A stretch of 64,000 nt of DNA from Actinomycetota bacterium (GCA_016185305.1 JACPNV010000055.1:1-64000); one strand, 5' to 3'; numbered from the stretch's first letter, positions 15,830 through 25,022 are shown. Notes: generated by a model from the letters alone, not told the origin. Program-made: numbers and translations.

Positions 15830-16822
15830 ATGCCCCTCGTGACCTTTCCGCAACGGCGACTTCGGCGATTGCGGCGCACGCCGGCGATGCGCCGGTTGGT
15901 CGCCGAGACTCGCCTCGGCGTCGACGATCTCGTGGCGCCTCTGTTCGTCCGTGAGGGCATCGACGAGCCGCAACCGATCGTCTCGTTGCCGGGCGTCGTG
16001 CAACACACCCGCGAATCGGTCCGCAAGGAGGTGCGCGAGCTGGCCGACCTCGGTGTCCCGGCCGTGATCCTCTTCGGCATCCCCACGGCGAAAGATCCGG
16101 AAGGCTCCGAAGCTTGGAACCCCGACGGCATCGTGCAAGTCGCCCTGCGCGACCTGCGCGACGAGGTCGGCGACGGGCTCGTGCTGATGAGCGACCTGTG
16201 CCTCGACGAATACACCGACCATGGCCACTGCGGCATCGTCACCGAGTCGGGCGAGGTCGACAACGACGCGACGATCGACCTGTACGCGCAAGCCGGCGTG
16301 GCCCAGGCCGACGCGGGCGCCGACGTCGTCGCGCCGAGCGGGATGATGGACGGCCAGGTGATGGCGATCCGTGACGCGCTCGACGACGAGGGCCACGAGC
16401 AGGTGGCGATCCTGGCGTACGCGGCCAAGTACGCGTCGGCGTTGTACGGCCCGTTCCGCGACGCGGTCGACGTGACGATTCGCGGTGGCGGCGATCGCAA
16501 GGGTTACCAGCAGGACTGGCACAACGCGCGCGAGGCGCTCGAGGAGATTCGCTTTGATCTCGCCGAGGGCGCCGACATGGTCATGGTGAAGCCGGCGCTC
16601 GCGTACCTCGACGTCATCACCCGCGCGAGGGCCGAGGTCGACGTGCCGCTCGCGGCCTACCACGTGTCGGGTGAGTTCTCCATGATCAAGGCGGCCGCCG
16701 CCAACGGTTGGATCGACGGCGATGCCGTGATGTGGGAGCACCTCACCGCCATCAAGCGCGCTGGCGCCGACCTCATCCTCACCTACTTCGCCCGCGACAT
16801 CGCCGAGGCGCTGCACCCATGA
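15830..16822 (+). CDS. hemB: Delta-aminolevulinic acid dehydratase (porphobilinogen synthase)
   Basis: A 330-residue enzyme condensing two 5-aminolevulinate molecules to porphobilinogen. Both active-site lysines are in place (AYAAKYAS and MVKPALAYLD), as is the lid and substrate segment AYHVSGEFSMIKAA. The metal loop reads DLCLDEYTDHGHCG: two of the three zinc cysteines are present and the middle one is Asp, as in other actinobacterial HemB. I start at ATG 15830; GTG 15839 is an alternative. Frames further upstream are repeat DNA. Its TGA overlaps the hemL ATG by 4 nt. Confidence 0.95.
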   Translation: MPLVTFPQRRLRRLRRTPAMRRLVAETRLGVDDLVAPLFVREGIDEPQPIVSLPGVVQHTRESVRKEVRELADLGVPAVILFGIPTAKDPEGSEAWNPDGIVQVALRDLRDEVGDGLVLMSDLCLDEYTDHGHCGIVTESGEVDNDATIDLYAQAGVAQADAGADVVAPSGMMDGQVMAIRDALDDEGHEQVAILAYAAKYASALYGPFRDAVDVTIRGGGDRKGYQQDWHNAREALEEIRFDLAEGADMVMVKPALAYLDVITRARAEVDVPLAAYHVSGEFSMIKAAAANGWIDGDAVMWEHLTAIKRAGADLILTYFARDIAEALHP

Positions 16823-18087
16823 GCACCTGGTCCGAGAACGACGAGTTGTTCGAACGCGCCCAGGAGGTCATTCCTGGTGGCGTGAGCTCACCGGTGCGCG
16901 CGTTCGGGTCGGTTGGCGGGTCGCCCTACTTCGTCGCCAAGGCCGAGGGTCCACACCTCTGGGACGCGGACGGAAACCGCTACCTCGACCTCGTCCAGTC
17001 CTACGGCGCCATCATCCTCGGCCATGCCCATCCCGTGGTCGTCGACGCGATCGTGTCGGCCGCGGCCGACGGCACGTCGTACGGCGCGCCGACCGAGGGT
17101 GAGGTGCTGCTCGCGGAAGAGATCGTTCGCCGCGTGCCGTCGATCGAGAAGGTGCGCTTGGTGTCGAGCGGCACCGAGGCGACCATGTCGGCCATCCGCG
17201 TGGCCCGGGGCCACACCAAGCGCGACAAGCTCGTGAAGTTCGCCGGTTGCTACCACGGTCACGCCGACCAGCTCCTCGTGGCGGGCGGCAGCGGCGTGGC
17301 GACGCTCGGGTTGCCCGGCTCGGCCGGCGTCACGAGCAACCAGGTGGCGGACACCGTGGTCGCGCCGTACAACGTCGTGCCGACGCTCGACGAGCAGACC
17401 GCGTGCGTCATCGTCGAACCCGTCGCCGCCAACATGGGTCTCGTCGCGCCGGCCGGCGGGTTCCTCGAGGGGCTCCGAGCGGAGGGCGATCGTGTTGGCG
17501 CGCTGCTGGTCTTCGACGAAGTGATCACCGGCTTCCGGCTCGGCAACGCCGGCGCGCAGGGGCGGCTCGGCGTTCGGCCCGATCTCACGTGTCTCGGCAA
17601 GGTCATCGGTGGCGGCGTGCCGGTCGGTGCGTTCGGCGGGCGGGCCGACGTGATGGACGCGCTCGCGCCGGTCGGTCCCGTCTACCAAGCCGGCACGCTC
17701 AGCGGGAACCCGCTGGCCACCGCGGGCGGGCGGGCCGCGCTGAGCCTGCTCACCGACGACCGGTTCGCCGATCTCGAGAAGCGGGCCGGCCGGTTCGCCG
17801 AACAGCTCGAACGGCAGCTGCGCGATGCCGGCCTCGACGTGCGGGTCCCGTCGTTCGGCACGCTCGTCGGTCTCTACTTCGGCGCCGACCTCCCGGTCGA
17901 CTACGACGGTGCGAAGCGCACCGACGAGCAGGCGTACGCGTCGTTCTTCCACGCGCTGCTGGAGCGAGGCGTGGCGATCGCCCCCGGCGCGTACGAGGTG
18001 ATGTTCCCCGGCCTCGCCCACACCGACGAGATCCTCGACCGCATCCTCGACGTCGCCGCCGACGCGGCCAGCAGCACGCGTGCCTGA
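16819..18087 (+). CDS. hemL: Glutamate-1-semialdehyde 2,1-aminomutase
   Basis: A 422-residue PLP-dependent class III aminotransferase fold. The start (ELFERAQEVIPGGVSSPVRA) is diagnostic of GSA aminomutase. The PLP-binding segment is DEVITGFRLG, and the Schiff-base lysine is in LTCLGKVIGGGVPVGAFGG. It converts glutamate-1-semialdehyde to 5-aminolevulinate, the substrate of the overlapping upstream hemB. Its presence shows the C5 (tRNA-Glu) route to heme. The ATG overlaps the hemB stop by 4 nt, so the two are translationally coupled. It is followed by a 178-nt gap with a 52-nt palindromic element. Confidence 0.95.
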   Translation: MSTWSENDELFERAQEVIPGGVSSPVRAFGSVGGSPYFVAKAEGPHLWDADGNRYLDLVQSYGAIILGHAHPVVVDAIVSAAADGTSYGAPTEGEVLLAEEIVRRVPSIEKVRLVSSGTEATMSAIRVARGHTKRDKLVKFAGCYHGHADQLLVAGGSGVATLGLPGSAGVTSNQVADTVVAPYNVVPTLDEQTACVIVEPVAANMGLVAPAGGFLEGLRAEGDRVGALLVFDEVITGFRLGNAGAQGRLGVRPDLTCLGKVIGGGVPVGAFGGRADVMDALAPVGPVYQAGTLSGNPLATAGGRAALSLLTDDRFADLEKRAGRFAEQLERQLRDAGLDVRVPSFGTLVGLYFGADLPVDYDGAKRTDEQAYASFFHALLERGVAIAPGAYEVMFPGLAHTDEILDRILDVAADAASSTRA

Positions 18088-18113
18088 CGCGACCACCCCG
18101 TTGCCGTGCCATT

Positions 18114-18165
18114 CCGAACTGGGCCGTCAGACGCGCTGTTTCCAGCGCGCTCGCCGGCCCGGTTG
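18114..18165 (-). repeat. 52-nt palindromic (REP-like) element
   Basis: Read on the minus strand it begins CAACCGGGCCGGCGAGCGCG and ends GGCCCAGTTCGG. It aligns without gaps to the element at 33663-33714. Inner stem GCGCGCT/AGCGCGT replaces GCGCGCC/GGCGCGC of that copy, a compensatory change. The remaining gap sequence to zwf at 18266 shows only the zwf ribosome site. Confidence 0.8.
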
Positions 18166-18265
18166 ACAGGCGGAGACGACCGGATCGAGCGGTGATCGAA
18201 GAGGTCTGCATCAGGTCATGTCGGCGCGGGTAGCGTCACGGTGACCCGTCCGGGAGGAAGGCGCC

Positions 18266-19666
18266 GTGACCCAGCAACCGACCGATTCCCTCGTCTTGTT
18301 CGGCGCTTCGGGCGATCTGGCCGAGAAGAAGATCTTCCCGGCCATCTACAAGCTCGAAGCGCGAAGCAAGCTCGCCATGCCGGTCATCGGCGTCGCGTCA
18401 CGACCGTGGACCGACGACGAGTTCCGATCCCGAGCGCGCGCATCGGTCGAGCAACGTGTGCCGGCGGTCGACGGCGGCGCGTGGCAGCGGCTGGCTGGCG
18501 AGCTCTGCTACGTGAGCGGCGACTACCGCGACAGCGAGGTCTACCGCGTGCTGGCCGACAAGCTGAAAGAGACGGGCAGCAGCGCGCCGCTCTTCTACCT
18601 CGCCATCCCGCCGGCGCTGTTCGAGGAAGTGATAGAGGGCCTGGCCAAAGAGGGCCTGCACGAGAACGGCCGGGTCGTCGTGGAGAAGCCGTTCGGGCGC
18701 GACCGGCTCTCTTCCAAGCAGCTCAACGAGGTCGTGCATCGCTACTTCTCCGAAGAGAACGTTTTCCGCATCGACCACTTCCTCGGCAAAGACGGCATCG
18801 AGAACCTGCTCGTGTTCCGGTTCGCCAACTCGATGTTCGAACCGGTGTGGAACCGCCGCTACGTCTCGCAGGTGCAGATCACGATGGCGGAAGACTTCGG
18901 CACCGCGGGGCGGGCCAAGTTCTACGACACGGCCGGCGCACTCCGCGACGTCGTGCAGAACCATCTGCTCGAGATCGTCGCCCTGCTTGCGATGGAGCCA
19001 CCGATCGATGCATCGGCCGATTCGCTGCGCGACGAGAAGGTGCGGGTCTACAAGCAGGTCGACACCTTCGACCCCAACAAGGTCGTGCGCGGCCAGTACC
19101 GCGGCTACATCGACGAACCGGGTGTGGGCTACGGCAGCGACACCGAGACGTTCGTGGCGCTCCAGTTCCACATCAACTCCTGGCGATGGTCGGGCGTGCC
19201 GTGGCTCATCCGCGCCGGCAAGAACCTGCCAGCAACCGCGACCGAAGCCGTCGTGGAGTTCCAGCGGCCGCCCCGCAGCTTCTTCTCGGCCGACGACCTC
19301 CGCTCGCAGCGCCCGAACCACCTCCGTTTCCGGCTCGGCAAAGATGGCGGCATCATGCTCAGCGTGTCGGCCAAGTCAGCCGGCGATCGCATGACCACCC
19401 ATCCCGTCGAACTCGAGATCACCCAAGACAAGCTGTTCGGTGTGCCCGACGAGCCCTACGAACGGCTGCTGGAAGACGCGATGGAAGGCGACTCGCACCG
19501 CTTCGGGCGGTCCGACAGCGTGGACGAGCAGTGGCGCATCGTGCAGGCGATCCTCGACCATCCCCCGCCGGTCAAGACGTACGAACCCCAGACGTGGGGG
19601 CCGAGCGAGACCGACGACCTCGCCGCCCCCCTCGGCGGTTGGTACGAACCACTGGCGATGACCTGA
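18266..19666 (+). CDS. zwf: Glucose-6-phosphate 1-dehydrogenase
   Basis: A 466-residue enzyme of the G6PD family. The NADP fingerprint is [20 protein letters not shown] at residues ~10-29, followed by [10 protein letters not shown] and the catalytic region [15 protein letters not shown] (His as base, Lys for phosphate). It makes 6-phosphogluconolactone and NADPH, opening the oxidative pentose phosphate pathway. It starts at GTG 18266 after a good GGAGGAAGG site. No tal, pgl, gnd or opcA lies next to it here; it appears to stand alone and meets the convergent membrane-protein gene after 7 nt. Confidence 0.94.
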   Translation: MTQQPTDSLVLFGASGDLAEKKIFPAIYKLEARSKLAMPVIGVASRPWTDDEFRSRARASVEQRVPAVDGGAWQRLAGELCYVSGDYRDSEVYRVLADKLKETGSSAPLFYLAIPPALFEEVIEGLAKEGLHENGRVVVEKPFGRDRLSSKQLNEVVHRYFSEENVFRIDHFLGKDGIENLLVFRFANSMFEPVWNRRYVSQVQITMAEDFGTAGRAKFYDTAGALRDVVQNHLLEIVALLAMEPPIDASADSLRDEKVRVYKQVDTFDPNKVVRGQYRGYIDEPGVGYGSDTETFVALQFHINSWRWSGVPWLIRAGKNLPATATEAVVEFQRPPRSFFSADDLRSQRPNHLRFRLGKDGGIMLSVSAKSAGDRMTTHPVELEITQDKLFGVPDEPYERLLEDAMEGDSHRFGRSDSVDEQWRIVQAILDHPPPVKTYEPQTWGPSETDDLAAPLGGWYEPLAMT

Positions 19667-19673
19667 CCTCGCC

Positions 19674-21368
19674 TCATCTGACCCGGTAGGCCTTGATCAC
19701 CGAGCCGCGGCCGCGCTCGTCGATGACGGGTTCGAGCTTGGTGGGGTCGTCGAACCGGCACGCCAGCTGGGTGTCGACGCCGAGCTCCCAGGGCATGAGG
19801 CACCAGACCAGGTCGCCGCTCTTCACCTGCTGGTCGCGCAGCACGCCATCGAGCGGAGAGAACAACGACCGGTCGTCGTCGAGCTGGGGAACGATGTCGA
19901 AGCGTTTGTCGCCTCGCGGCGTGTTGATGAGCTCGTTGTCCGCGTAGAAGTGGCCGTAGTAGTGGTACTGGAACACGACGTTGCGTTGCGCGGGACTGTT
20001 CGCCACCCGCTCGAGGTCATAGGTCAGGTTTCGGGCGAAGGTCTCGGGCGCGGGGTCATAGGGTGGGAACCACATCGCCGCGAACAGCAGCACGAACGCG
20101 GGGATGGCGAGCGACGCGTGCTTCGGGGTGAACCACAGCACGGCTCGCGCCAAGCCGACACCGGCCATCGCGAAGAAGAAGATCTGCCAGCAGACGTTGA
20201 CCCGCTCGATGGTCATCGGCCAGCGGAAGACCGCCGACGCCACGATGGTGAGCGCCCACGCCGACCCCACCATGAAGAGAACCAACGGCCAGCGCCGCCC
20301 GACGACCACCGCGCCGGTCACGATCGACGCCAGGAGCACGACCGTTCCCACGGCGCGCACGGTGCCGTTGCCGCCCGAGATCGCCGGACCGACCAACCCC
20401 GAGGTGAGCTGGTCGGCAGTGTGGGCCAGCAGCGTGAAGATGCTGTCCGGGCCCCCGAGCGACGCCCCCTTGTCGATCCAGAACGACGAGATGCTCGGCT
20501 TGGCCGACACCGGCTTGTAGACCTTTACCCACTCGAGCACACCGAACCCGCCGGCCACTGCGCTTGCCCCGACGAGAGCGAGCAGCCGCGGCCGTCGCCG
20601 GTCTCGACCGTCGGTGTCGTGGAAGATCCACCACGCGGCGCCCAGCACCAGCGCAGGCACGGCGAAGAGCGCACCGAGGACCATCAGCGGTGCCAGAGCG
20701 ACGAGGGTGCACAGCGTCGGGAACGGCCACCGGCGCGAGCGATCGAGCTCCTCGGCGGCGAGAACGAGCACCGCGAGGTACGCGATCTCGAACGTGTAGT
20801 TGTTGAACCATTGGGTGAAGCCGGTGACGGCGGGCGTGAAGAACGCGAGCCCGACCCCGACCGGAGCGGCGAGCATCGGGACAGGTGCCGACATCCATGC
20901 CGGCCACTCGCGCGAGCTGGCGCGCTCGACCCACGATCGGCCGGCCGGGGCGCGCTCGATGATGCGAGCGAAGAGCACCGCCAACACGCCCACGCCGAAG
21001 AGCATCCACCCAATGGCCGCGGCGCGGAACACGACGGGGCGGTAGGGGAGCGGCGCGGTCAGCAGCCGCATGAGCTCGACCCAGCCGATCGGGATCGGCG
21101 TGTCGTGGGTCAGCATCCGGTCGATGGGCCGGCTCGACCGGATGAAGTCCACGCGCCACATCTCGTCGTAGAAGAAGGGCTGCCGCCACGAGCCGTTGCC
21201 GGCCATGCCTTGGAGCACCGCGACGAGCGCGATGCCGACCGCCAGCACCGCGCACCCGACCACCTTCCACTGAAGCGTCGAACCTCGAGGCGAGGCGGCG
21301 CGCGCCGTCTCTGACCGGTCGGCGTCGGTCGAGAGCACGGGCTCAGCCGGTGGGTTCGGGGATGGCAC
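19674..21368 (-). CDS. Large multi-pass membrane protein, GT-C glycosyltransferase-like
   Basis: About 564 residues with roughly ten hydrophobic helices between residues 35 and 430, then a soluble C-terminal domain of ~120 residues. An acidic pair in the first outside loop (QPFFYDEMWRVDF, around residue 68) resembles the catalytic loop of GT-C glycosyltransferases using polyprenyl-phosphate sugars. This assignment rests on architecture only. The GTG at 21368 overlaps the upstream flavoprotein stop by 26 nt. A second GTG at 21338, just past that stop, is an equally good start giving 554 residues. Confidence 0.6.
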   Translation of the reverse strand: MPSPNPPAEPVLSTDADRSETARAASPRGSTLQWKVVGCAVLAVGIALVAVLQGMAGNGSWRQPFFYDEMWRVDFIRSSRPIDRMLTHDTPIPIGWVELMRLLTAPLPYRPVVFRAAAIGWMLFGVGVLAVLFARIIERAPAGRSWVERASSREWPAWMSAPVPMLAAPVGVGLAFFTPAVTGFTQWFNNYTFEIAYLAVLVLAAEELDRSRRWPFPTLCTLVALAPLMVLGALFAVPALVLGAAWWIFHDTDGRDRRRPRLLALVGASAVAGGFGVLEWVKVYKPVSAKPSISSFWIDKGASLGGPDSIFTLLAHTADQLTSGLVGPAISGGNGTVRAVGTVVLLASIVTGAVVVGRRWPLVLFMVGSAWALTIVASAVFRWPMTIERVNVCWQIFFFAMAGVGLARAVLWFTPKHASLAIPAFVLLFAAMWFPPYDPAPETFARNLTYDLERVANSPAQRNVVFQYHYYGHFYADNELINTPRGDKRFDIVPQLDDDRSLFSPLDGVLRDQQVKSGDLVWCLMPWELGVDTQLACRFDDPTKLEPVIDERGRGSVIKAYRVR

Positions 21369-22599
21369 GGGCGAGTGTGGCCGCCACCTTGTACGCCGCT
21401 TCGGCCGGGCCGATCTCGTCCTCGCGCAGCAGGTTGGCCATGATCCGCAGCACCCACTCCATCAACGTCTGGGACTGCATGCCGACCCGGGTGAGCTCGC
21501 GCATCAAGGCGGGTCGCCCGATGATCTTCGCGAACAGGCGAGCCACCTTGAAGTACAGCCCGTACTCGTCCTCGAGCAGTTGCGGGTAGCGCTGCAACGC
21601 GAGCCCATCGCCGGTCAGCAGCGCCTCGTCGAGCAGGACCGATGCCATCCGCCCGGTCTCGTAGGCGTAGTCGATGCCCTCGCCGTTGAACGGGTTGATC
21701 GACCCGGCGGCATCGCCGATGACGATCCACGTCGGCCCCACCTTCGGCTCGATCGAGCCGCCCATCGGCAACCGCCCACCGACGGGAACCGACGTCGCCG
21801 TCTCGGGTGAGATGCCCCAGTAGCCCGGCGCGGTGGCGGCGAACTCGTTCAGGATGTGGGTCGTGTTGACCGACTTGTAGTCGCGGAAGGTCGAGAGCAG
21901 CCCGATGCCGACGTTGATCTCGCCGTCTCCGACCGGGAAGATCCACCCGTAGCCGGGCAACGAGTTGCCGTTGCGGTCGCGCAAGTCGAGGCAGCTCTCG
22001 ATCCACGGGTCGGCGTGCATGTCGCTGGCGAAGTAGCCACGGATCGCCATGCCCTGCGGGTAGGAACGCCGCCGCGCCGTGCCCAGGGCACGCCCGAACC
22101 GCGAGTTGGCGCCGTCTGCGATGACGACGTAGCGGGCGTCGATCTCCGAGCGCTCGCCCGACTCTTTGTCATGGACGACCGCGCCGGCGAGCACGCCATC
22201 GCGCAGCAGCGGAGCGACCGCCTCGGTGCCCGAGCGCATCTCGGCGCCTGCCTTCTGCGCATGCTCGGCGACCATCGTGTCGAGCTCGCGCCGGCGTACC
22301 ACATAGCCATAAGAAGGGAACACCGGATGCTGCGGCCACTGCATCTCGAGCGTGATGCCATGGGCCAGCGCGCGCAGGCCGTCGTAGCGGTGGAAGTCGC
22401 CCAGCCGGTCGGCCAAGCCCATCTCGTTGAGCTGATGGACCGCACGCGGCGTCAGCCCGTCGCCGCAGGTCTTGTCGCGCGGGAACGCCTTCTTCTCGAC
22501 GAACACGACGTCGTGCCCCGCCGTGGCCAGCCAGTACGAAGCGGACGCCCCGGCGGGCCCGCCCCCGATCACCAAGACGTCGTGTCGTTCGGCGGCCAC
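21343..22599 (-). CDS. Geranylgeranyl-reductase family FAD oxidoreductase
   Basis: About 418 residues. The N-terminal Rossmann FAD site is HDVLVIGGGPAGASASYWLA, then KTCGDGLTPRAV, and a second FAD motif VIGDAAGSINPFNGEGIDYA. Relatives saturate geranylgeranyl groups of lipids or the isoprenoid side chain of menaquinone (MenJ). The second is attractive beside a menaquinol bc complex but is inference. I start at GTG 22597-22599, because sequence further upstream is a tandem intergenic repeat that opens a false extension of 64 codons. It is followed closely by the GT-C-like gene. Confidence 0.85.
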   Translation of the reverse strand: MAAERHDVLVIGGGPAGASASYWLATAGHDVVFVEKKAFPRDKTCGDGLTPRAVHQLNEMGLADRLGDFHRYDGLRALAHGITLEMQWPQHPVFPSYGYVVRRRELDTMVAEHAQKAGAEMRSGTEAVAPLLRDGVLAGAVVHDKESGERSEIDARYVVIADGANSRFGRALGTARRRSYPQGMAIRGYFASDMHADPWIESCLDLRDRNGNSLPGYGWIFPVGDGEINVGIGLLSTFRDYKSVNTTHILNEFAATAPGYWGISPETATSVPVGGRLPMGGSIEPKVGPTWIVIGDAAGSINPFNGEGIDYAYETGRMASVLLDEALLTGDGLALQRYPQLLEDEYGLYFKVARLFAKIIGRPALMRELTRVGMQSQTLMEWVLRIMANLLREDEIGPAEAAYKVAATLARAIPEPTG

Positions 22600-22613
22600 G
22601 AGAATCAAGCTAC

Positions 22614-22832
22614 TGCGCCGGCGATGATCCGCCGGCTGCGGCTTCGCCGATCCACACGAGCCGTCTCGCTGCTCCGCCTGGCGGCTCCGCACGTTCGGTG
22701 TTGGTTGGTTGCGCCGGCGATGATCCGCCGGCTGCGGCTTGGTTGGTTGCGCCGGCGATGATCCGCCGGCTGCGGCTTCGCCGATCCACACGAGCCGTCT
22801 CGCTGCTCCGCCTGGCGGCTCCGCACGTTCGG
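22614..22832. repeat. Intergenic repeat cluster, three partial units
   Basis: The 31-nt core TGCGCCGGCGATGATCCGCC... occurs at 22614-22644, 22710-22740 and 22748-22778. The first and third copies continue into a shared ~55-nt block (CGCCGATCCACACGAGCCGT...), while the second is cut short at GGTTGGTTG. Each core holds the hairpin CCGGCG-ATGATC-CGCCGG. The cluster occupies almost the whole 255-nt gap between two minus-strand genes. Confidence 0.88.
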
Positions 22833-22854
22833 CAGTCGTCGTGGGCCTTCATCG

Positions 22855-23691
22855 TCACCCGCTGCTGCTGGCTTCGGTGCCCAACACCGTCTCGGGGGTC
22901 GTGAGCTTGCCGTCCTTGTCGAACAGCTCCTTGCCATCAGAGGTGACGAGCACGCCGGCGTCGGTGAGGTAGGGCTTGCCGTTGGCATGAGCCCGCTTGC
23001 CGTCGGGGCCGTCGGGCAAGGCCTTGGCGTCGACCTTCTCACCGCCGAGCTTCTCGCGCTCGTAGCGGACGACCTCGAACAGCTCGGTCTGGGTGAGCGA
23101 GTCCTTGAACGCCGGCATTCGGGCCGAGCCGAACCCGCCACCGGTGCGGGCCCCGCCCTCGCGGCTCGGGTCGCCGTAGGGCTTGCCGTCGAAGCCGGCG
23201 TCGCCCAAGCGCACGAACTCCATCTGCTGCTCGATGTTCGGGAACGTCTTCAGCACCTCGCCGCCGGAGAGCTGCCGGCCCACGCCGCCACCGCCCGCAC
23301 CCCCGTGGCAGCTCGCGCACTTGTTCGCGTAGAGGACGGCGCCCGCGTCGAGCTGGGAGGCCGCCGTCGCGGGCGGCTTGCTCAGCGTCTGCGCGTACAG
23401 CACGCCCCACACCGGGAAGAAGGCGAGCACGGGCATGGCCCAGTAGGGGATCTTCTTGCGGCGCACGTTGGCCTCGACGTACGGGGCCAACGGTTCGGGA
23501 GCTTTCGGCGCGACCTCCGCGGGAACCGCCGCGGCGGCCGGCTTCGCGGCCGCGGTCGGGCCCGCCTTCTCCACCTCGGCGCCCGCCGCCTCCGCCGCCG
23601 GAGTGGCCTCGCCCCCGCCTTCGCCTCCGAGCCCGAGCGCAGCCCGGCGCGCCCGGGAGCGTGCCAGTAGGTGGTCAGGTACCTCGGTCAA
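22855..23691 (-). CDS. Membrane-anchored monoheme c-type cytochrome
   Basis: A 278-residue protein. The N-terminal ~75 residues are Ala/Pro/Glu-rich and cytoplasmic-looking, one membrane helix spans about 81-101, and a single CxxCH heme site (CASCH, 125-129) lies in an outside cytochrome c domain. A Met in ARMPAF may be the axial ligand. It starts at TTG 23689-23691, chosen because GGAGG lies 6 nt upstream and because MTEVPDHLLARS matches the start of the subunit-IV-like protein. It is divergent from the bc-nuo operon and is probably an electron carrier for it. Confidence 0.82.
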   Translation of the reverse strand: MTEVPDHLLARSRARRAALGLGGEGGGEATPAAEAAGAEVEKAGPTAAAKPAAAAVPAEVAPKAPEPLAPYVEANVRRKKIPYWAMPVLAFFPVWGVLYAQTLSKPPATAASQLDAGAVLYANKCASCHGGAGGGGVGRQLSGGEVLKTFPNIEQQMEFVRLGDAGFDGKPYGDPSREGGARTGGGFGSARMPAFKDSLTQTELFEVVRYEREKLGGEKVDAKALPDGPDGKRAHANGKPYLTDAGVLVTSDGKELFDKDGKLTTPETVLGTEASSSG

Positions 23692-24013
23692 GGTGATCCT
23701 CCGACGAGATGGTGACGACGGTGCCAGAGAGCGCTTGTGCTTTCGTGCACAACCTCGCCCACACTAGGCCGCGAGCCCGGAGGGAGAACAATCACGTGAC
23801 CGCCCATTCCGTGCGTCTGGTGCCGGGCGCCCGGCGGGGCAAGCCGGGGTGGACGTGCGGTTCCGTGCACGGGCGGCGGCGGGGGGGCGGCCGCAGGGCT
23901 GATGTGCGTGCGTTGTGGGGCAGGTGCTAAACCTGCGTCCAATCCATGAGGTTCGTTTCGGTCGAGCCGCGCCGTAGCATTGTGAAAGTTCTCACGAGGG
24001 AGGTCACCGCCGA
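23692..24013 (+). promoter_or_regulatory. Divergent intergenic region with candidate promoter for the bc-nuo operon
   Basis: The ~320 nt between the divergent cytochrome c and the operon must hold promoters for both. Near the + strand gene, TAGCAT (23975-23980) is a possible -10 with a weak TTCGTT 17 nt upstream. A small palindrome GTGAAAGTTCTCAC follows at 23982-23995, and GGGAGGT lies just before the GTG start at 24014. No known operator was recognised; the rest shows nothing clear. Confidence 0.35.
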
Positions 24014-24487
24014 GTGGTTGCGTTCATCGCCAGCCTGATCATCTTGGCGCTGCTCGTGGCTCCGATCTTCCCCTACGCCAAGCGGCGCAAGGTCGGCGCC
24101 CCCCTCACGTGGGGCGAGGCCATGGCCGCTTCGGTGTACGTGTTCTTCGTGATGTTCTGGTCTTACGGGACGGTCCCCAACCTGTGGCTGACGTGGACCT
24201 CCAACGAGCTCAACTGGCGGCCCGACAAGCTGGTCTATGAGTACTGGACCGTCCCCGGGGTGAGCACGCTGTTGACGCCCCAGGAGAAGGGCGGCCCGTT
24301 CCCCGTAATCATCACTATGCAGACCCTACGCGACCTGATCGTCGTCCTCATCTACGTGGTGTTCCTCGGCGGCCAGCTTTGGCTGTGGGCCTTCTGGCAA
24401 AAGCGCGGCGAGAAGAAGTCGGTCGAGGTGGCCACGTCTGAGTACGGGCGCCCGCTCGTCAAGAGCGCGGTCGGGGCCAGGAGCTGA
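24014..24487 (+). CDS. Unknown membrane protein opening the bc-nuo operon
   Basis: A 157-residue protein with three hydrophobic segments (about 2-22, 36-58 and 104-128) and a polar C-terminal tail. Between helices two and three is an aromatic-rich loop (LNWRPDKLVYEYWTVPG). I recognise no domain, and no heme or Fe-S ligands are evident. It starts at GTG 24014 after GGGAGGT. Two nt separate it from a 2[4Fe-4S] ferredoxin gene, which is followed by the cytochrome b gene. It may therefore be a membrane anchor docking the ferredoxin to the bc complex; this is inference from position. Confidence 0.75.
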   Translation: MVAFIASLIILALLVAPIFPYAKRRKVGAPLTWGEAMAASVYVFFVMFWSYGTVPNLWLTWTSNELNWRPDKLVYEYWTVPGVSTLLTPQEKGGPFPVIITMQTLRDLIVVLIYVVFLGGQLWLWAFWQKRGEKKSVEVATSEYGRPLVKSAVGARS

Positions 24488-24489
24488 GC

Positions 24490-24906
24490 ATGGCGAAGGT
24501 CGACGCAAATCCGCCCATGCCGGAGTTCCGCGACGACTACGTGTTGCAGGAGGTCGATGCCGAGTGGCTGTCGAAGGCGGTCAAGCCGAAGCAGTTCATC
24601 CACATCGATCAGTCCGAGTGCATCATGTGCGAGGGTTGCGTCGACATCTGCCCGTGGAAGTGCATCCACATGGTCACCCCGAACGCCATCGAGGAAGCGG
24701 TGGCGACGGCCCGGCCCGGCATCGACCCGAAAGACCATGTCGTGTTCCTGATCGACGACGACGTCTGCACCCGGTGCGCGCTGTGCGTCGATCGCTGCCC
24801 GACAGGCGTGATCATCATGGGGAAGGTGGGCACGGCGCCGAGCGAGGGTGACGCGCACCAGCGCACCAACTCCCACGGGTACGGGTACGGAATGAGGCTG
24901 GCGTGA
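24490..24906 (+). CDS. 2[4Fe-4S] ferredoxin-type protein of the bc operon
   Basis: A 138-residue soluble protein with two complete 4Fe-4S motifs, CIMCEGCVDICP (about residues 44-55) and CTRCALCVDRCP (about 93-104). They are separated by a longer linker (~40 residues) than in small ferredoxins. An N-terminal segment of ~40 residues precedes the first cluster. Such a gene is not part of a standard bc1 or b6f complex. With the membrane protein before it and cytochrome b after it, it may form an electron entry or exit branch. NuoI-like is another reading, but the spacing and N-terminus differ from both NuoI proteins here. Confidence 0.88.
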   Translation: MAKVDANPPMPEFRDDYVLQEVDAEWLSKAVKPKQFIHIDQSECIMCEGCVDICPWKCIHMVTPNAIEEAVATARPGIDPKDHVVFLIDDDVCTRCALCVDRCPTGVIIMGKVGTAPSEGDAHQRTNSHGYGYGMRLA

Positions 24907-25022
24907 ATCTCGACGTCGGCACGCGGCTGCAAGCACGCACGGCGGCCGCCCCGAAAGGCACCGACGTGCCGAGCACGCGGCCGAGGAGAGCGGGGTTGGG
25001 GTCCCCGCTCGGGAGGAGATAA
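24903..25022 (+). CDS. Candidate coupling small ORF between ferredoxin and cytochrome b
   Basis: A 39-codon frame. Its GTG overlaps the ferredoxin stop (GTGA) and its TAA overlaps the cytochrome b start (TAATG), bridging a 115-nt gap without a break. The product is Arg/Ala-rich (VNLDVGTRLQARTAAAPKG...) with no domain. A strong GGGAGGAG ribosome site for cytochrome b lies in its last codons. Its role may be to carry ribosomes across the gap rather than to make a functional peptide. Confidence 0.3.
   Translation: MNLDVGTRLQARTAAAPKGTDVPSTRPRRAGLGSPLGRR

Noticed and set aside
22600-22791. A 64-codon N-terminal extension of the geranylgeranyl-reductase-like protein
   Set aside because: It translates the tandem intergenic repeat and has repeated ADHRRR-type segments. 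The FAD motif begins just after the GTG at 22597-22599, which fits the family's start.
22614-22832. Possible CRISPR-like array
   Set aside because: Only three units of unequal length with no regular unique spacers, and no cas genes nearby.
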